From positions 1,736,001 through 1,800,000 of the forward strand of contig CM065649.1 in assembly GCA_033220425.1 (NCBI GenBank): a DNA stretch of 64,000 bases. The letters run 5' to 3'. Every line of letters begins with the position of its first letter. The first letter of the stretch is position 1. Shown piece by piece: positions 13,301-26,399 of this stretch. This DNA is from Lepraria neglecta. Taxonomy: Eukaryota > Ascomycota > Lecanoromycetes > Lecanorales > Stereocaulaceae. A model generated the notes under the pieces. It saw only the letters and a list, made by a program, of their open reading frames with translations. It was not told the origin of the DNA and searched no databases. The position numbers and the translations under genes are program-made.

Positions 13301-15865
13301 CCCGCAACTATACAGCGCTCAACGAGGGTGCAAAGGGCCAGAAGCAGTCTTTGCTAAACATCATGATGGAGTTGAAAAAAGCCAGCAATCACCCATTCAT
13401 GTTCCCCAGTGCCGAAGAAAAGATCCTGAACGGTAGTGAGCGGCGGGAAGATATCCTCAAGGGCTTGATTACAAGCAGCGGGAAGATGATGCTACTGGAT
13501 CAATTGCTTACAAAGCTAAGAAAGGACAATCATCGTGTCTTGATATTCAGTCAGATGGTCAAGATGCTGGATATTCTCGGAGACTACCTGCACCTCCGGA
13601 ACTATCAATTTCAACGCCTCGATGGCACAATAGCAGCTGGGCCTCGTCGTATGGCGATTGATCACTTCAATGCTCCAGACAGCAACGACTTCTGCTTTCT
13701 GCTTTCAACGAGAGCTGGAGGACTCGGCATTAACTTGATGACTGCAGACACAGTCATTTTGTTCGACTCTGACTGGAATCCCCAAGCAGATCTTCAAGCA
13801 ATGGCTCGTGCTCATCGAATCGGACAAACAAAGCCCGTCAGTATCTATAGGCTCGTCTCCAAGGAGACAGTCGAAGAAGAGGTTCTTGAGCGAGCTCGGA
13901 ACAAGCTCATGCTTGAGTTCATCACGATACATCGCGGTGTTACTGACAAGGATGCGAAGGAATTGACGGACAAAATGGCACGTGTGGGAAAGAGCATCGC
14001 AGAGCCCACCTCATCCGAAGACATCTCACGAATACTCAAGCGTCGCGGAGAGAAGATGTTTTATCAGTCCGGGAATCAGAAGAAACTTGAAGAGCTCGAC
14101 ATCGACTCCGTTCTAGAAAATGCAGAAGAGCACCAAACAGAACAGCCAGAAGGCATTGCCGCAGATGGTGGTGAGGAATTTCTCAGAAGCTTCGAGTACA
14201 CCGACGTCAAGATCGATCTAGAGTGGGATCAAATTATCCCCAAAGATCAGCTTGAAGAGATCAAGAAGGAAGAAAAGAAAAAGGCCGACGAGCGCTTCCT
14301 CGCAGATATGGTCGAGCAGAATGCACCAAGAAACTTGAAGCGAAAGCAAGCTGACGAGGAGCGTGAAGAACGAGCCGCAAAGAAGCGTGCAAGAGACCTA
14401 GCAGCCATTGAAGCTGGTGCTGATGATTCCGACCAACGCCCTGGCCAAGATCCCAAGCGCCCACTGAGTGAAAAGGAAGTGCGTAATCTAATTCGCGGCT
14501 ACCTGCGTTTCGGTTCCATTGACGACCGTGGGGATGAGCTGGTTCAGGAGGCTCGGCTTACAACGAGGGATCGCGGGCTTCTGAAAGACTCTCTGCAAGA
14601 GATCATCAATAGAGCTTCAGAGTTGATGAAAGAGGAACAGGACCGAATCGATGCACTAGAACGCCAGCACGGCAAAACTCTTACGAAGAAGGATAGGAAG
14701 GCCGTGCTCTTCGACTTCAAAGGCGTGAAGCGCATCAATGCCGAGACCATCGTCGAACGTCCGGGTGAGATGCGAATGTTGAAGGAGGTTATCGGGAAAG
14801 CACAAGATTCAAAGACATTCCGCATCCCAGAAGCCTCAAAAGGGGCTACTTATTCCTGCGACTGGGGTTCAAAAGAAGACGGCATGCTTTGCGTTGGCAT
14901 TGTTCGACATGGTTACGGCGCATGGGTCCAAATCCGAGATGACCCTGAATTGGGTTTGCAGGACAAATTCTTCCTTGAAGAGCATCGTGTCGAGAAAAAG
15001 GAAGAGCGTAACAAGGGTGAGGAGAAGAGCGTCAAGTCCCCCGGAGCTGTCCACCTTGTTCGTCGCGCCGATTACCTCCTCTCCGTCCTTAAGGAGAAAA
15101 CCAGCAACGGGACCAACCTCGCGGCGAAACGTGCAGTTGAAAACCATCACCGGAATAACAAGAAGAATGGGATGTATGCAAGGATGGGCGAAAATAGGGC
15201 AAGCGTTTCTGCGTCGCCTGCTCCATCTTCGGCTCGACGAGGGCACCGTGAATCCGACAAGCATCGCAATCGCAACAGTCTCGAGCGTCGGATATCCACT
15301 GGAGAGCAGAACGGCCACACCCCAAGGAGTGACGTTCGGTCAAAGACAAGTGGTGATCATGGAAGGCATGAAGACCGTCACCAGCACTCGCAGCACCAGC
15401 ACCGTCCGAGCAACGAACCGGATCAAGTGGTCAATTCACTAACTCGGATGCTTTTCGCTCCAGTCAAAGAAAGCTTGAAAGCTGTGCAAGGAGCCACAAA
15501 GGACTTAGTACCTAACAAGTCTACTCGTGCAAAGATCTTAAGGGCTGAGCTGATCAAAATCGGAGACCATGTGACAAATCTACTGAAGGACCCCGAAACA
15601 TCTAGGGGAGATGAAGATTTGTTTTGGTAAGTTATGTTCTCCTTGTAGACCTGCCAGCTCAGCTAATCATTTGCTCAGGAACTTCGTCGCTGCCTCCTGG
15701 CCCAACGCGGGGACTGGAGGCGCAAGCATAAGGGACATGTACGAGCGAATTGCGGAGGGGATTCGGAATGCTGCGAAGCAGGAAGAAGTTGCTAAGCAAG
15801 CAGCCAGTGCCGAAGCTCCTCAAACCAATGGCCAGGTCAATGGCCTTGTTGTGAAGCAAGAGTGA
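10389..15865 (+). CDS. CHD1: CHD1-type chromodomain helicase (chromatin remodeller)
   Basis: Nuclear ATP-dependent nucleosome-spacing remodeller. Exons: 10389-10395, 10819-11246, 11323-11470, 11545-11963, 12027-12303, 12356-15626, 15679-15865; 1578 residues. Two chromodomains lie at about residues 320-470 (YYIKWQGKAHYHATWE; EYLVKWKGLYYDSCTWE). The Snf2 ATPase has ILADEMGLGKT near 515 and VDEAH near 627, with a helicase C lobe after it. A SANT-SLIDE-like part and a C-terminal CHD1 helical domain follow. I placed the start at 10389: ATGGCTT, then a GTAAGT donor, a 423-nt intron with a GCTAAC branch site and acceptor at 10818, entering in frame just before the Met at 10830. That Met is the fallback start. 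The last intron removes an early TAA at 15628. Confidence 0.94.
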
Positions 15866-16876
15866 TGATTGGTCGACTTCCATTTGCGGACGGACGGAGA
15901 GAGGCCGGTTGTGTCAAAAAAGGATCTCCTACAATGTTGAAGAAATGAATGCAATGATTATGGGTAGAATCTTGATCTAATAAGCGATTCGTGTATTGCA
16001 AGGCGCTGGGGGCATGATGAGGACCACGGGTCCATTGGAGTATCGAAACATTGCAGGTGTTACTGGAGCTACATGTGTGTGGACTATGTTCGCTTTGGAC
16101 TCAAAAGAGGGAATCGATGACTGCAGATAGTCACCGTGTTCGGCATTACGGCACAAGCAGGGGAGGAAACTTGTAGAGCTCTTGCTATGAAATAGTTGAA
16201 ATTGCAAAAATCTAGAGAGGTCAAATGTACAAAACATTTCCCTCCACCGCCACTGTATACACTTAATTGGATCGGCGTATCACGCCTGTCAGTACTATAT
16301 TGAGTCACCAAGCAGGCCAATGTGCGCTCGGAGATGGCATACTAATGCTGTGATTGGCATTTAGCCAGCTGCAGACCGCGGAGCAGCCGACGAATGGTAG
16401 CTTGCAGCAGAGATTTTGGCGGCCCTGCATTCGGGAACGATATCACGACGTTACACAGAGTAACACCACACTTCAAAATTTCGGTTTGCAGAGAACGTAG
16501 AAGTTTTTTGACCCTCATTAGTTAAATCCTCGTTAGCTATGGCAGTGCGACATTAACCCTAAGCCTACGGGAATTTATCGGTCCTTCGCTCAAGCTCGGG
16601 GGCACGATACACAAGTGCAGGGGTGCCGTGTGATCGACTCGTGACCACCATTTGTTGCCGCCGTTTCTTTGCCTCTCCATTGCTAACAGCATCAATATAC
16701 CTACACTCACTTGCCAGTCGCGAAGTTGCTTTTTGGGAGGCTATCTGCACTCCTCTTCGCCAATTGCCCCGACTTTTCATCTTCGAATCCCCATCCGACA
16801 GCCTTATCGCCTTCTCCCGTAGCGTCAATGACCCTGCCCAAGTTCTCTCGACTCAGCAGCGCTCCGAAAGCTCACA
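15866..16876. other. Intergenic, CHD1 3' end and promoter of the next gene
   Basis: About 1 kb between two genes on the same strand. No conserved gene is seen. It should contain the CHD1 terminator and the promoter of the WG/Lys-repeat gene. Short reading frames on both strands have no recognisable content. Confidence 0.5.
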
Positions 16877-19800
16877 ATGGCAGCAGTAGCTGTCAGATCG
16901 CACTGCGACTACAGTCGCGACAATGGATCTCTAGAACAAAAGACCCTGCCACGGAAGATTGGTTTGGATGACGGGGTGGGCTATATATCAACAGAATGGA
17001 TGAGGCGGTGTGCACGCTCATGCCGAGGGCGGGACCTAGCATTGGAGAAGACCACGCCAGTCGAGACCTCCGTAAGAATCCCAGATTCAATTTCAGCCTT
17101 GTCTCCCCTCTTTTAGCATCTCCCAAGAAGCAGGGACACGTCAATGATCGCCCAGCGCAAGCTAGTCTTCGTTTATCTGGGGATACAGCTAACATTTCCA
17201 ACAGCTACAGTGCTTGCACCCTTCCGAGGCAAGCAGATATATATCAGAGATTCTATCTCCCGGTGGTACAGAGAGTACATATCCATTACACACTGAACCA
17301 CCACCTTCCTACTACGAATCAATTGCAGATTTGCCTCCAAGCTATGACCTCGGAGAGGACTTTACATCCACCCAGCTAGCTTCAAAGAGGCTTAATCTAC
17401 CACCAGCCTACTACTATATACCACAAAGCATCATACTACCTCCAGAACCCATGACGGCGCCTGACGTTGACTTCGGTGATACCTCAAACTTCCGCCAAGC
17501 AGCCGGCAAGAAGGCCAAAAAGACTGCAAAGCAGGTGAGTCAAGCAAAATGGGCAGACGACGGTGATGGAGGCAGTAAAGATGGAGGAGATGGGGAGGAG
17601 AACGGTGAAGGAGGAGGTGGTGGCAGTAATGGAGGAGATGGTGGGGCAGGTGATGGTGGTGGGGGCGGCGATGACTGGGATGCTTGGGATACAGGTAAGA
17701 AGAACAAGAAGGGAAAGAAGGCCAAAGAAGAGGAGAAGAAGAAGCAGGAAGAGGAGGAAGCAAAGAAAAAGGAGGAGGAGGAGGAGGCTGCGAATAACGA
17801 CAATCCGTTGTCTTGGGCTGATGAAGTCAATGGTGATGTTGGAGACGACTGGGGCGGCTTCACCACTACAACCAAGAAGGATAAGAAAGGCAAGAAAGTA
17901 AAGGTTAGTCAGGAATGATCAACATGAAAGAGGAGGCAGTACTTACATACAAACAGGCCGATCCTGTTCCTGAGAAAACAAATGGCACCGATTACTTCGA
18001 CAACATCAGCCTCAACGATGTACCGAAGATTGACCTCGATTTTGGTACAAAGGGCAAGAAAGATAGCTCAATCGGTGGTTTCAGCGGATGGAACAGTAGC
18101 AGTTGGAACGCTGGCGGTGACTGGACCTTTGGTGCTGGGGCTGATGCTGGAAGCACGGACATCGCAGACTCTTTTTCTAAGACTACAAAAGATTCTACGG
18201 ATACAGCAGACACTGCTAGTTCCTGGTCATTTGGCGGCAACAAGAAGAACAAGAAAAAGACCACGACGTCGGGCTTCGACTTTGGAGACTTCGGCGCACT
18301 TGAGGAAAAGGCAGAAGACAAGGCAGAAGAAACCAAGATAGGTGGCGACGATGATTGGGGAAATTTTGGCTCAGCTGGCAAGAAAGACAAGAAAAAGAAG
18401 AAGAGTGCCTTTGAAAATACCGCCATCGACCCCGATCTAGCAACCATCGGTACCGCAATTGCAGAACCTGATCCTATGGCAGAGGACACATGGGGCGGTG
18501 GATGGGGGACTACCACAACGAAAAAGAAGAAGGGCAAGAAGGGCGAAGAAGAGACTCCACATCCACCACCTCCACCGCCCGCCGTTCCAGAACCTGCAGC
18601 AGCGGATGAGTGGGGAGGGTTTAGCACCAAGAAGAACAAGAAAGGGGGTAAGAAGGTTACAGAGGTCGAAGAGCCAGCCATCACTACCGTACCTGATCCA
18701 GAACCAGAAGCCGATACTGGTTGGGGCTCATTCGGCAAGAAGGACAAAAAGAAGGGCAAGAAGGAGGCAGATAAGACCAAAGAGGCAGCAATCACTGCGC
18801 TACCAGAAGTGGAACAAGAACCAGATCTAGACTTCGGATGGGGAAGCTTCGGCAAAAAGGACCAGAAGAAGGGCGCCAAGAAGGAAGAACCAGCTGAAGA
18901 GCCAATCACGGTCGTTCCTGAGCCTGAAGCTGAGCCAGGCCTGAGTTTCGGCTGGGGAACCTTTGGCACCAAAAAAGACAAGAAAAAGGCTGGCAAGAAG
19001 GACGAGAAAGTCGAAGAAGACGCAGCCATTGTTGACCCTGAGCCTGAAGCCGATGGCGGTTGGGGTTCTTTTGGTACTAAAAGTAAGAAGAAGGGAGCCA
19101 ACAAGGCCGAGGAACCCGCATTTACAAAGGAGGTTGAGCCAGACCCAAAACCTGACGACGAAGGGGGTGCTTTTAGTACCAAGAAAGACAAGAAGAAGAC
19201 CAAAAAGTCCGCTTGGGATGAGCCCGAGAAAGAAGAGAAGTCGATCGTCGAGGGTACCCCCGAACCTGATACTACCGCAGATACTGGATGGGGTACGTTT
19301 GGCACCAAGACGAACAAGAAGAAACCCAAGAAGTCTATGTGGAACGACCCTGAGACTGAAGAAATGCTCGCTGTTGAGGAAACACCAGAGCCTGATACGA
19401 CTGCAGACACTGGATGGGGTTCTTTTGGCTCGAAGAAGGATAAGAAGAAGGGCAAGAAGGATGATTTCCCGCTGCCGCCGTCAGATCTTGAGCCAGTAAT
19501 CGAAGAGAAGCCGAGTCTGGCACGCACTGGATCGAAGAAAGACAAGAAGGGCAAGAAAAGTCTCATATCAGAAGTCATCGAAGACCCTATGCCAACTGCG
19601 GATTCTAAATCCACCGCAGACGCGACGAGCGTTGCCGCTGACGATGATTGGACGAGCGGATGGGGCACTACTGACAAGAAGAAGGACAAGAAAAATAAGC
19701 GGAATTCCATCGCTAGTTCTACGAAGGAAGAAGCGCCGCCACCGCCACCTCCCGTCCCTGACATTCTAGACGTTTCCTCTGACATTTGGGGTTCAACCAA

Positions 19801-22800
19801 GAAAGCAACGAAGGGCAAGAAAGGCAAAGTGACCGAACCCGAATCAGTGGTCGAAGCTACACCAGATCCTGTCGATACCAAGGACATTCAAGGTGACGAC
19901 GAGTGGGAAGCGAGTTTGGTGGGCCTCACTTCCAAAGAGAGGAGAAAAAAAGAAAAGGAACGAGAGAAGGAGAGGAGAGAGAAAGAGGCAAAGAGGAAGG
20001 AAGAGGAGGAAGCACAAAAGAAGAAGGAAGAGGAAGAGCAGAAGGAGGCGGATGACTGGGAAGCTAACCTCGTAGGCCTTAATCCCAAAGAGAGGAAGAA
20101 GAAGGAAAGGGAACGAGAGAAAGAGAAGAAGGCAAAAGAGCTGGAGGAACAAAAGGAAAAAGAGAGATTAGAGCAAGAAGAAAACGAGAAGCAGGAACGG
20201 GAGGAGAAAGAAAGGCAGGAGGAGGAGGAGGAGGAGGAGGAGGAGAGGGCTAAAGAGAAGGCGAAAGAGGATGACTGGGCTAAAGGTCTTACACCCAAAG
20301 AAAAGAAGAAGAAGGAGAAGGAGAGAGAGAGGGAAAAGAAAGAGAAAGATCGGCTGGAGCAGGAAGAAAAGGAGAGGCTAGACCAGGAAGAAAAGGAGAG
20401 GCTGGAGCAGGAGGAGAGAGAGGGGCTGGAGCGAGAAGAAAAAGAACGCCAGGAGGAAGAGGAGAAGGCCGCCAAAGAAAAGGAAGTAAAGAAAGGCAAG
20501 GGCAAGCTTGGCAAGAAAGGCAAGACTAGCACCTCGCCGGAGGCATCGAAAGCCAAAGATTTGCTGGCAGACTCGGTTCCTGATACCGCTCCAGCAGCTG
20601 AAGAAGACACTTGGGGTTTGTGGGGCGGTGCGAAGAAAACGAAGAAAGGTGGTAAGAAAGACATGAGCTGGGAAGCACCTCCACCGGCTCCGACCCCACC
20701 AGCTCAAGGTCTAACTCCGGAGCCTGAAGAACAAGACCTTGCAGAAGATGATTGGGGTGACTTTGCGCCGGCCAAGACCAAAGGCAAGAAAGATGCCAAA
20801 ACATCTGACTCGAAAGCAGGGAAAAAGGCCGCAAAAGACAAAGTAGAGGAGATTGTCGAAGACGAAAAGTCCCCAAAGGATGACTTCAAGAAGAAAGATT
20901 CATCTAAAGAGGACACGCCCGCTAAAGCAGCCAGATCCTTCTGGGGTGGTATGGGCGCAACGTCCACCTCCAAGCCAAAGACCAGCGCTAAAGATGCTTC
21001 GAAGGCCACAAAGGATGAGGAAGCTGAAAATGATGTCAGTGATCTTGATGAAATCGTTGAGGTCTTTGAGGAGCCTGCGAAAAAGTCTACGAAAGGCAAA
21101 ACTGATTTGAAGCTCACTAAAACTACGACTAAAGACAGCGACAAGAGCAAGTCGAGTGATGCCAAGAAAAAGAGTATTGCGGATGACATTACGGACGCGA
21201 CATCAGCCAAAGGCAGAGATGGCAAATCTAAAAAGGGCCTTGATACGAAAGACAAGGATGATGACGTAAACGAAGATGCCTTCAGTAGCATTTGGGGATC
21301 ATCGAAGAAGACATCTGGCAAGAAGGCAAATGAGGTCAAAACGGAAATTGGGAAACAAGATTCGACCAATCAGAGGTCTACGGGAAAGAAGGGAGCCTGG
21401 AACGAGCCAGAACCTACGAGTACTGAAACTGATGACCAACCCCCAACGCCTCAACCTACAAAATCATCAAAGACAACAATGTCAAATTCAAAGACAGCAG
21501 GTAAATCATCGGTGTTGCAGAGGGCTAAGGAATTCGAGCAGATAGCAAAGGCATCGAAACAGGAGTCAGCGCCACCCGCTGCAGATCCCGCGCCAACTTC
21601 AAATTTCGACAAAAAGGGTGCACTAGGCAAAACATCAAGTAAAGGCGCTTCATCAAAGAACAAGGAGCTATCGCCTGAAGATCTAGATACAAAGAAGGGT
21701 TCAAAGGACTCGGTTCCAGGCAGCTTCCCAGGGGAAGGCATGGACGATCTTGATATGCTAGATTCCCCTCCTCTTGAGAAACAGGAGACCAAGAAGAGTG
21801 CCAAGTCAGCAAAAGAATCGAAAAAGGCTTCGAAGAACCAAGAAACGCCAGAGTCGAAACGACCACCCACGCCGCCGCCAGAGCCCAAGGAAGAGAAACC
21901 AGTCAAGAAGGAGCGCGCACGTGTAAGTAAAGCGGGTGGGCCGACTTCTTGGGGCTTGTGGGGTGCACCGACAAAAGAAGTCAAGAAGGAGACTAAAGCT
22001 AAAGACGACGCCGAAATACCGCCGCCCCCCAAGAAGGAGAAAGTGGCAGGTCTAGTTCGATCAAAATCTACTAAGACGGCAAAGGAAGTCATCAAGTCTG
22101 AGTCCAAGGATTCTGAGTCCGATAAGCCGGAGAAGGTAGAGAAACCCAAGAAGGCAGAATTACGTCCACCAAAGTCTCGAGGCTCTAGCTTTGGCGGTCT
22201 CTTCGGTGGACCTCCAGCTCGAAAGCAATCTGTCAGGCGGGTCAGTACAACTTCTGGTCCAAAGGCGACATCACGTCGGGCGTCTGTGGATCAAGATGCA
22301 AATGGTCTCCCATCTCCTCCAGCTGAAGATGCACCAGAGATTGGCAGCAAAGCAGCAACACTCATGGGTGTCGGTAAACTAGACAGGAAAGCTTCGACTC
22401 GCGGCAAGCAGAAAGCCAAGGGTAAGAAATTGTCTTGGGCGCCAGAAAACACAGAAGACCCTGCTGACGGTGATCACACAGTCATTCCAGATCCCTACGC
22501 CATCGATAGTGATGATATGGTCATGGTCAATGGGATAGAAGATCCCGTTATCAATGCACCAACCCCTAAGAAGGGCTCGAAGTCCAAATCAAGGGCTGTG
22601 GAGCCAGAGCCTGCACCTCTTAAAAAAGTTCTGCCTGATAGAACTCGATCTAAGCAGGACTCGAAGATCGATCCCAGCTCTTCTAAACGGAAGTCCAAAG
22701 CCGGCATTGACCTCGACGATGACGTTGTGATGGTCGACGCAGGCCCTTCGTCTGGCGCTGATGTGGCGGATGGACCTGATGACATGCAATTCATTACGAA

Positions 22801-24043
22801 GCCAAAAGGCCTTCAACGTTCTGCAACGAGCGCGAAGAAGCCCGAAAGCAAAAAGAGTGGTGGACTATTTGGCGGTTTCCTCAAGAGATCTGACACTTAC
22901 GAGCGGCCGAAGAAAGCGATTGTAGAGGAAGAAGTCTCCCCTCGTAAGCGAACTGTCACTGGAGGAGATGACTCTGCCAAGCGTCCGCGTCGTGAGGATC
23001 GCAGGCGCTCTGAAAAGACAGATCGTGCTGCACAGGGCTACGTCTACGACACTGCGCCAGATGCTGGAGCTACTGAGGCTGAAGAAGCCGATGCTCGACG
23101 AGAAGAACGCCGAGCTAAGAAAGCAGACCGAGAGCGTGTTGCCCGTGACGAAGCATTGAAGTATGAAGCCGATCGACGAGCCAAGCGCCGAGACGCAGAC
23201 AAAGCCAAGGTCAAAGACGACAAAGACCGTCGAGCTCGGAAAGAAGAGGAAGCTGAAGCCAAGCGACAAGAAGAAAAAGACGCACGACGAGCAGCTCGCG
23301 AAGCACGCCGTGCCAAGGAAGAAGAAGAAGCCAATAGAGCGCTTGAAGAGGACATTCTTAAACCACGCAGTAGCAAGCGCCGAGACGTAGACAAAGATAG
23401 AGAACTACCAGCCGAATTTTCCTCTCGTCCCCGCAAATCTGACCGCCGCCGCTCAACATACGACAAGCCGATCCCAGACGAAGACGAATCACGTCGTCAG
23501 CGCCACGAAGAACGCCGCGCCAAAGCTGAAAGGCGCAAATCCACAGCCCCAGGCCCAGTGGACGACTACTTCGACCCTCGCAATGGCTCCCGGGGTGCCA
23601 AGGAAGCCAATGATCCCTACGGCGGCAACGAACACACAGCTTCGTGGGTGAAGTCCCAAGCCTCCGACCCACCAGAGCCACCACCACTCGAACCCTCAAT
23701 CGTCGAGCCAGCGCCCGATCTCCGCGCCACCAGTGGAGCCGATGACCTAAAAGCCGAAGACGACCTGCGGCGCTCCTCTCACCGGAAGTCAAAGCGCTCA
23801 AGTCGTATGTACACCGATCCCCTCGCTGAAGATCAGGACCGGCGACGCAGTAGCCGTAGGCGCGAGAAAGAAAGCGAAGGCAGCGCGGAGGGTGAGCGGT
23901 ACAGGAGCGTTGACAGGAGCAGCAGGAGACAAAGTGAGGCGCTGGGAGGTGTGAAGTTGGGTGCGGGGACGAAGACGTTTGATGGGAAGACGGGGATGGG
24001 GAAGAGGAGTAGTTGGTTTAATAGGCTTGGGGGGAAGTCTTGA
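16877..24043 (+). CDS. Large WG/lysine-repeat low-complexity protein, function unknown
   Basis: Three exons (16877-17071, 17205-17903, 17957-24043) give 2326 residues. The first intron is 133 nt with a GCTAAC branch site; the second is 53 nt. The N-terminal part (about 75-135) holds three PPxY motifs (PPSY, PPSY, PPAY), which commonly bind WW domains such as those of Rsp5-type ubiquitin ligases. A long repeat region follows, pairing a tryptophan-glycine core (DTGWGSFG, DFGWGSFG, DDWGDF, DEWGGF) with lysine runs (KKDKKKGKK); I count 20 WG dipeptides. A Glu/Lys coiled-coil-like section lies near 955-1160, and the C-terminal third is very rich in Arg, Glu, Asp and Ser. No signal peptide, membrane segment or enzyme motif is visible. 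I recognise no named family. A 631-codon antisense frame is a composition artefact. Confidence 0.85.
17820..21975 (+). repeat. Internal WG-x-F / poly-Lys protein repeats
   Basis: Coding repeats within the large protein. The most regular copies lie at about 18690-19460, where units of roughly 35-50 codons alternate GWG(S/T)FG, a KKDKKKGKK-type lysine run, then a Pro/Glu/Asp-rich spacer (EPDTTADTGWG). Copies differ at DNA level, so the array is older than the NLR array further along. A pure GAG run (20217-20243) encodes polyglutamate. Confidence 0.8.
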
Positions 24044-24059
24044 AGTTCAGTGGAGAAGT

Positions 24060-25450
24060 TGAGGAGTCCTATTGAGAATATCTATCACACGGAGGTTTTT
24101 TGGCACGTTTTGGGCATTTGAGCGAGCATTGGGTATCACTTCAGCCAGGAGCGATCACTTGCGATTTAGGGGGGCACATTCGTTTCTTTCTTTCTGACAG
24201 TATATACCCCTTTCGCCTGAGCGTGCAAGCAACTAGGTGTCTATAAGATTTGCTAAACTTAATGTATAAGCTTCTCTTCTCACATCCGACAGGCTACAGC
24301 AATCTGCTCCACAAGTGAAAAACCTGATATGCAAAGCACAAGAGTGATGACCCAGATTCCAAATTGCAAGTTCGTTGTTGCTGCAGGCGCATTTGTGGAA
24401 ACGGGTCAAGTAGCTACATAGTATGATGGAAGGGCTTCGCGGTCTGCCTTACGGTGCTTTTGTTTCATGAAAAAACGGATTTCTGAGGCACGTTCCGGGC
24501 ATTTGAATGATTACTGGGTACCTTACCGCTGGGGGCGATCACTTACACGTGTGGAGGGCACGGCACTCAGCCTGCTCGATGGCTGTAGTTTTCGTCCGAC
24601 AAGAGGTATTTGATTTTGATAGTGTACAAGCAGCAGTGGTAATTATCAGTCCCACAATGACATAGAGTATAATTCCAAATCCACCCAACTCCACGGCGCA
24701 TAAAACATTTCGAACTGGCATATCTACTGCTGCCAACTCATCATGCTGTTTCTCACGAAAAGGTATGAACGGATTTACTGGCCAGTATGATAGATGGGCT
24801 TCTCAGGCTGCCTCGCCGCATTGTGGTTTTGTCAAAGGCATCAATCGAATTTTGATGTTGGATTTCCGAGGCATGTTCCAGGCATTTGAGCGGACATTGG
24901 GTGCCAAACATGGGCCATAAGGGAGCACTCAAGGCGCACTCATTCTGTCTGAGATCTGTGGTTATCGTCTGACATCTAAGCCTGCGAGATAGGAGGGGCA
25001 AGAGGATTGAATGAGCACATTCTTCTTCTAATAAATTGTCCTACAAAAACGACATGCAAGAGTAGGGATAACAAATAAATTCCGAATCCACCGAATCCTC
25101 CGAATCCTCCAGTGGGGCGCCACACCTTGAGGCGCACCCCAGAATGGTTGGGGTTGAAATGCAGCATGTTTACTCCTCTCCCTTGTAATTGGTCTTTCTC
25201 GAGGAACAACAGAAACGAGATCGAAAGATCTGTCAGGCTTGCCTCAAAGATATCGATCGACTGCGGTGGGTTTCTGAGGCACCTTTCAGGCATTTGTGTG
25301 GGCATTGGGTATTGATTGTGGTCGATCAATTGCGTTTCAGACAAGGCATACTGATATTTATGGGCCCTTTCTGGACTCATCTCGCCCATATACCCCTTTC
25401 CGCCCACGCCTGCAAGATATGAGCAGTATTGAAGTGTAAAGTGCGCTGTG
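24060..25450. repeat. Decayed tandem array, units of about 385-405 bp
   Basis: A block like 'gaggcacgttccgggcattt' followed by 'cattgggta' occurs at 24101, 24485, 24868 and 25276. Other unit parts recur in the same order: 'gtatgatggaagggcttc' with 'gctttt/ggttttgt' (24420, 24788), and a 'gatatgcaaagcacaagag' block (24327, 25053, 25488) followed by 'attccaaat'. About 3.5 units, diverged and AT-rich. No gene overlaps convincingly. It sits between the WG-repeat gene and the ammonium transporter. Confidence 0.65.
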
Positions 25451-25955
25451 AGCCGCCCTCTTAATCATTGGTGCCCACAAAATCGATATGCAGGGGCATA
25501 GGAGAAACAAAATGAATACCGGCCTTGCATATCCCAGGGTAGGACGCTCAGAACATTTCAAAACGCCATGTCTACCACTACTGCCACCATGGCTGTCACC
25601 ACTGTCGTCATCATAGTATTTCCATTTCCCCCAGACACCAAGACACGGGATGTCAAGAACACATGGCCAGCACCCTTACAAATGAGGGGCATCTCGGCCT
25701 GTCTTTGCGACATTCCCGTTCTGTCAAAAGTGAAAGTCTGGGCTCAATCTGCAGATCATTTGGCTGCGCTTTTTTATGGTCCCCCACGTTCGCCGAATTG
25801 TGCCTGCTTTTCTCGTGCCTGTGTGTTAGAGCCTCTTGGCAGAGGACCCAAAAACCTGCACGCCGGCAACAGCCGGTGCGAAAAGTCACGTGGTGCTACC
25901 AACCTTACTTGACCGTATCTGCAAGCCCGTCACCGCGGAATCCCTCGCTGCTCGC

Positions 25956-26109
25956 CTATCAAGGGTCTGGAAAGAGTGATAATAGATAGTGGTCACCACA
26001 AGGATCCATGTGGGAGAGCGATATAATCGATGTGACAATCTCGATATACGAGTTAACGTAGAGAAGTTTAATGAGAGGAATTGTTATCTTTGTTTCGATT
26101 TGCTGATAA
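25956..26109. promoter_or_regulatory. Cluster of GATA sites upstream of the ammonium transporter
   Basis: Five GATAA/GATAG cores lie 290-445 bp before the transporter start: CTATC at 25956, GATAA at 25978, GATAG at 25985, TTATC at 26084 and GATAA at 26105. HGATAR sites are the known targets of AreA/NIT2 nitrogen regulators, which activate ammonium permease genes in ascomycetes. Binding here is inferred only from spacing and context. Confidence 0.45.
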
Positions 26110-26399
26110 TTCCCTGCCGTGATTGTGCAGTCTCGAAGGAATAGACTACCGTGCCTCATTCGATCTGCACCAGGGTGTGCACGGCCTGAATAAGCGACAA
26201 GGTTGACTGCTCCCGCTCCACTGACAGAACGTCGCTACCAAACCCCTTCCACCTTCACCACTGCACCTGGTCCAAGAAATTAATCAGATCGATTTTGCGA
26301 AGGAGAGCCTCATTCTAACTACCATCATTCTTGTCATTCCTTCAAGTGGCTGTGGAGTCAATACCGACGACTTTGACTGCCATCTGATCTTCCGTCGCG

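Noticed and set aside
12517-15630. CHD1 starting at 12517 and ending at the TAA at 15628
   Set aside because: The chromodomains lie upstream in spliced exons, and an intron at 15627-15678 removes the TAA and continues into a conserved C-terminal end.
17992-19887. 631-codon open frame antisense to the WG/Lys-repeat gene
   Set aside because: It is Ser/Phe/Pro-rich because it is the reverse of lysine- and glutamate-rich codons (AAG/GAG gives CTT/CTC). No independent signal; a composition artefact.
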